Origin: Paenibacillus piri
Lineage (GTDB): Bacteria > Bacillota > Bacilli > Paenibacillales > NBRC-103111
Assembly: GCF_004354045.1 (NCBI RefSeq)
Contig: NZ_SMRT01000015.1
Coordinates: forward strand, 1-64,000
Length of the DNA stretch: 64,000 nt
Direction of reading: 5' to 3'
The notes beneath the pieces are model-generated. The model had not been told where the DNA came from. It searched no databases and saw only the letters and a program-made list of their open reading frames with translations. The translations under genes and the position numbers were made by a program. How positions within the stretch are numbered: the first letter of the stretch is position 1; every line of letters begins with the position of its first letter. Of this stretch, positions 61,829 through 64,000 are shown piece by piece.

Positions 61829-62082
61829 CTTAAATCTGCCCTCTCTGTGGCTAAATTAGGTAAGAGGCTGGTGCAACAATCAGAGTAGGATTAATCTCCC
61901 ATGAGTGCTTCCCGTAAGGGAGCGACAATCTGTGATGCACCGTGATCGTTGGAGTCAGACTAACGGTTGGGCTCTAAGGCACCATAGCTCATCGACCTTC
62001 CTCTCCCAGCCATGGTAGAAGTATTGACAGATTCCTCGTTCCATTTTCATCATCTGTGGTGCGGCGCTTGCGCTGCATGTAC
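61829..62082. other. IS110 upstream flank, candidate bridge RNA locus
   Basis: About 250 bases between the transposase start and the repeat box at 62083, without ORFs. Several short inverted repeats are visible (for example TTCCCGTAAGGGA). This matches where IS110 elements encode the bridge RNA, but the element is dead. Confidence 0.4.
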
Positions 62083-62106
62083 GGCTAACGGGTACGATAT
62101 TTTAGC
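62083..62106. repeat. Dispersed repeat box (copy 8)
   Basis: GGCTAACGGGTACGATA matches copy 1 almost exactly. It lies at the outer side of the IS110 flank. Bases 62107-62436 hold no supported gene. Confidence 0.55.
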
Positions 62107-62436
62107 AATTTATACGAAGAGCAATGACAGATTGGTACAGTAATAATTATTAAAATTGGATCTTATACTGGTCCACTCTTTTGCTTATTATTTGTTTAAA
62201 CAAAAAAGATCAATATTTGACGAACAGAAAAACATTTAGCCAGGTTTTATAGGAAATAATATAAGTGTAGCCAGATATGCAATAAAATGGGCTTTATAAG
62301 AAAACCTCTATCGAGGCATTTCCAAGATGAGCGACCGCAATTTAAATGTAGGTTTTCTTGCAATGATAGAAAGCTTCAGCTCCGCTGAAAACTTATACTT
62401 TCATCATTATAAAAAAGAGATGGCGCTTTTTTAACC

Positions 62437-62576
62437 TATGCGGCAAGAAGTCGTTCAGAAAAATCTCTATGGAAAGAATATTTCTGGTCGAGAAGTTTCT
62501 GTCCGCTAACAACAGGCGGTGCGCCGATGGAAGTGGTCAGACGTTATATCGAAAGTCAAGGTGAGAAGATATGAAA
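62437..62576 (+). pseudogene. IS200/IS605 TnpA (Y1 transposase) C-terminal fragment
   Basis: The frame gives YAARSRSEKSLWKEYFWSRS and FCPLTTGGAPMEVVRRYIES, ending QGEKI at a TGA that overlaps the following ATG. This is the end of a Y1 transposase; the HUH motif and catalytic Tyr region upstream are lost or decayed. Confidence 0.75.
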
Positions 62577-62924
62577 CAGCTCTCCAAGCAGATAGCCAAT
62601 GCCTGTACAGCGGTTGCCATTGAAGACTTAAATATGCGGGGGATGGCACAGGGACTTAAACTGGCAAAATCCACGAATGACAATGGATTCGGTATGCTGA
62701 AAACGTTCCTGTCGTACAAACTAGCCGAACAAGGAAAGTCATTAGTCGTCATTGATAGATGGTTTCCATCCAGTAAACTTTGTCGCTTTTGTAAAACAGT
62801 CCAAAGCGAACTGGCATTGTCAGCCAGGGTTTGGAACTGTTCTTGCGGTGCTGTGTTGGATCGAGATATCAATGCTGCGATCAATATCAAAAATGAAGGT
62901 TGCCGAATGCTTGGTGTAGCTTAG
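62571..62924 (+). pseudogene. TnpB with N-terminal two-thirds deleted
   Basis: A 117-residue frame: MKQLSKQIANACTAVAIEDL carries the RuvC-II Glu, then FLSYKLAEQGKSLVVIDRWF, the zinc-ribbon cysteines in CRFCKTVQ and CSCGAVLDRD, and RuvC-III Asp in DRDINAAINIK. Full-length TnpB is about 370-400 residues; the region with RuvC-I Asp is gone, so it cannot cut DNA. The natural overlap with tnpA is kept. Confidence 0.85.
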
Positions 62925-62977
62925 TCATTATGCTGAAAACACTTTTGAATTTTTAATGTTTGAGAGGAGAAAATCAT

Positions 62978-63595
62978 ATGTATATACCTACACATTTTAA
63001 AATTACGGATATATCAACTGCCTACAAGATTATAAGAGAAAATAGTTTTGCTACTTTGTTTTCTCAACATGATGGGACACCATATGCTACCCATTTGCCT
63101 TTAATTCTCGATACAAATCATATGTACCTATACGGGCATTTTGCTCGTCCAAATCCTCAATGGAATGATATTAGGAATCAAACTGTGTTAGCAGTATTTC
63201 ATGGTCCTCATTGTTATATCTCTCCTTCTTGGTATGAGACGAATAAGGCAGTTCCAACATGGAACTATGTGACCGTTCACGTATACGGGGAAGTCGAACT
63301 TATAGATGACGAAAATGAGTTAATGGTTTCATTAAATGATATGGTATCGAAGTACGAAACCCCTAATAGTTCCTACAGGTTGCAGGATGTAGACCCCGAC
63401 TTTCTAAGTGGTATGAATAAAGGAGTTCAAGGCTTTAAAATGAAAATTAACAGAATAGAAGGGAAAGCAAAGTTAAGCCAAAATCATTCAATACAACGAC
63501 AGGAATTGATTATTCAACAGCTAGAGAAGATCAAAAATACAGACGAGCAAAAAATCTCCACTCTCATGAAACAAAATCTTGGGTCATTCAGCTAA
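62978..63595 (+). CDS. PaiB-like FMN-binding regulator
   Basis: A 205-residue protein of the FMN-binding split barrel fold: MYIPTHFKITDISTAYKIIR, NSFATLFSQHDGTPYATHLP, AVFHGPHCYISPSWYETNKA and VPTWNYVTVHVYGEVELI are the conserved blocks of PaiB and its relatives, which repress sporulation/degradative genes in B. subtilis or reduce flavins. ATG 62978 has GAGAGGAG at proper distance. It seems monocistronic. Confidence 0.9.
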   Translation: MYIPTHFKITDISTAYKIIRENSFATLFSQHDGTPYATHLPLILDTNHMYLYGHFARPNPQWNDIRNQTVLAVFHGPHCYISPSWYETNKAVPTWNYVTVHVYGEVELIDDENELMVSLNDMVSKYETPNSSYRLQDVDPDFLSGMNKGVQGFKMKINRIEGKAKLSQNHSIQRQELIIQQLEKIKNTDEQKISTLMKQNLGSFS

Positions 63596-63631
63596 TTAAT
63601 TTGCCCTCGCGGGGCAGGAGGATCATCTTAC

Positions 63632-63762
63632 GTTTAGTCTTTGGTCATATTTTTCCTTCAGACGCTTTGTATATCCTGGTTTCGAAAGCTTCCCCAAAAA
63701 AGTTTAAAGAATCATGTCACAGATCCGCTATATCCTCCATCTTAGTTTATGAAAGACTAAAC
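63632..63762. promoter_or_regulatory. 11-bp inverted repeat before the FAD oxidoreductase
   Basis: GTTTAGTCTTT (63632-63642) and AAAGACTAAAC (63752-63762) are exact inverted copies 109 bases apart, the second 21 bases before the oxidoreductase start. Could be regulator sites or element ends. Confidence 0.4.
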
Positions 63763-63782
63763 AGCGAAGGAAGGTATGGAGG

Positions 63783-64000
63783 ATGAAACAGTTTGATGCG
63801 GCAATCGTTGGTGGAGGCATTGCGGGTTTGGTGGCAGCGATTGATTTGGCCCAGGCAGGTAAGTCTGTTGTCCTTTTCGAGAGGGCCAGAGAGCTTGGCG
63901 GTCGGGCAATATCTGTCAAGAAAAACGGGGCTATCTTCGATCTTGGCTCGCATGCAATAATCAAGGGAGGGGCATTGCATGAAATCTTTCAAGATTTAGG
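63783..64000 (+). CDS. FAD-dependent oxidoreductase, N-terminal part (runs off window)
   Basis: The frame opens at ATG 63783 behind GGAAGG and stays open to the end of the window. It begins MKQFDAAIVGGGIAGLVAAI, a GxGxxG dinucleotide fold, followed by VVLFERARELGGRAISV with the ERxxxxGG motif. This is typical of amine oxidase/phytoene desaturase-type flavoproteins. Only 72 residues are visible. Confidence 0.85.
   Translation, partial: MKQFDAAIVGGGIAGLVAAIDLAQAGKSVVLFERARELGGRAISVKKNGAIFDLGSHAIIKGGALHEIFQDL

Noticed and set aside
1..64000. CRISPR arrays, rRNA or tRNA genes, prophage modules
   Set aside because: No regularly spaced repeats, no rRNA-like blocks and no tRNA cloverleaf were seen; tRNA-like pieces near 21.3-21.8 kb belong to the T-boxes.

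Overview
The window looks like part of a Paenibacillus-type chromosome (low-to-mid GC Firmicute, Paenibacillaceae). I infer this from AGGAGG ribosome sites with frequent TTG/GTG starts, a tandem T-box in front of a threonyl-tRNA synthetase, a YesM/YesN-type two-component pair, an SLH-domain secreted protein, many solute-binding lipoproteins and several Firmicute IS families. This is a judgement from protein style, not a database match. The whole region is accessory-rich: transport/catabolism operons alternate with decayed genes and insertion-sequence debris.

Layout. 1-6.1 kb: a partial IS110 transposase, a VOC protein, a deleted methyltransferase, an intact methyltransferase, and a secreted protein resembling helveticin J. 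6.1-15.2 kb: two divergent operons around an AmiR-like ANTAR regulator. One holds an Opp/Dpp-type ABC transporter plus an MFS transporter; the other holds a ureohydrolase (agmatinase family) plus a peptide-type binding lipoprotein. Both have near-identical leaders with paired hexaloop hairpins and an overlapping terminator, so I read this as one antitermination regulon. 15.2-21 kb: IS256 debris, ArsR/VOC pair, broken HupE and GNAT genes, peroxiredoxin, Crp/Fnr regulator, ArsR. 21.2-23.7 kb: promoter, two T-boxes in series, threonyl-tRNA synthetase. 23.9-28 kb: DinB protein, two membrane proteins, an OmpR-type two-component system. 28-32.3 kb: MocA-type oxidoreductase, sugar isomerase-like protein, orphan solute-binding lipoprotein. 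32.3-46.6 kb: small proteins, SDR, aldo/keto reductase, SLH-CAP secreted protein, YhcH, methyltransferase, AAA ATPase, YhdH-like reductase with an internal deletion, HxlR/quinone reductase pair, a second secreted protein and a CHY zinc finger protein. 46.6-49 kb: IS110, IS3 and group II intron remnants. 49.1-60.7 kb: one long plus-strand locus with YesM-type kinase, YesN-type regulator, family 5 binding lipoprotein, two permeases, two ATPases and two cytoplasmic DUF2961/GH172 proteins; it reads as a complete sense-import-hydrolyse unit for an unknown glycoside. 61-64 kb: broken IS110 and IS200/IS605 elements, PaiB-like protein, start of an FAD oxidoreductase.

Two themes stand out. First, RNA-level control: the twin ANTAR leaders, the tandem T-box, a likely leaderless arsR gene, a leader ORF overlapping the kinase start and an intercistronic hairpin. 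Second, decay by clean internal deletion: several genes keep both ends but lack a middle block. A dispersed repeat family (a TAACGGG-type box, often near a GC-rich hairpin) sits in at least eight intergenic spots and abuts IS110 pieces.
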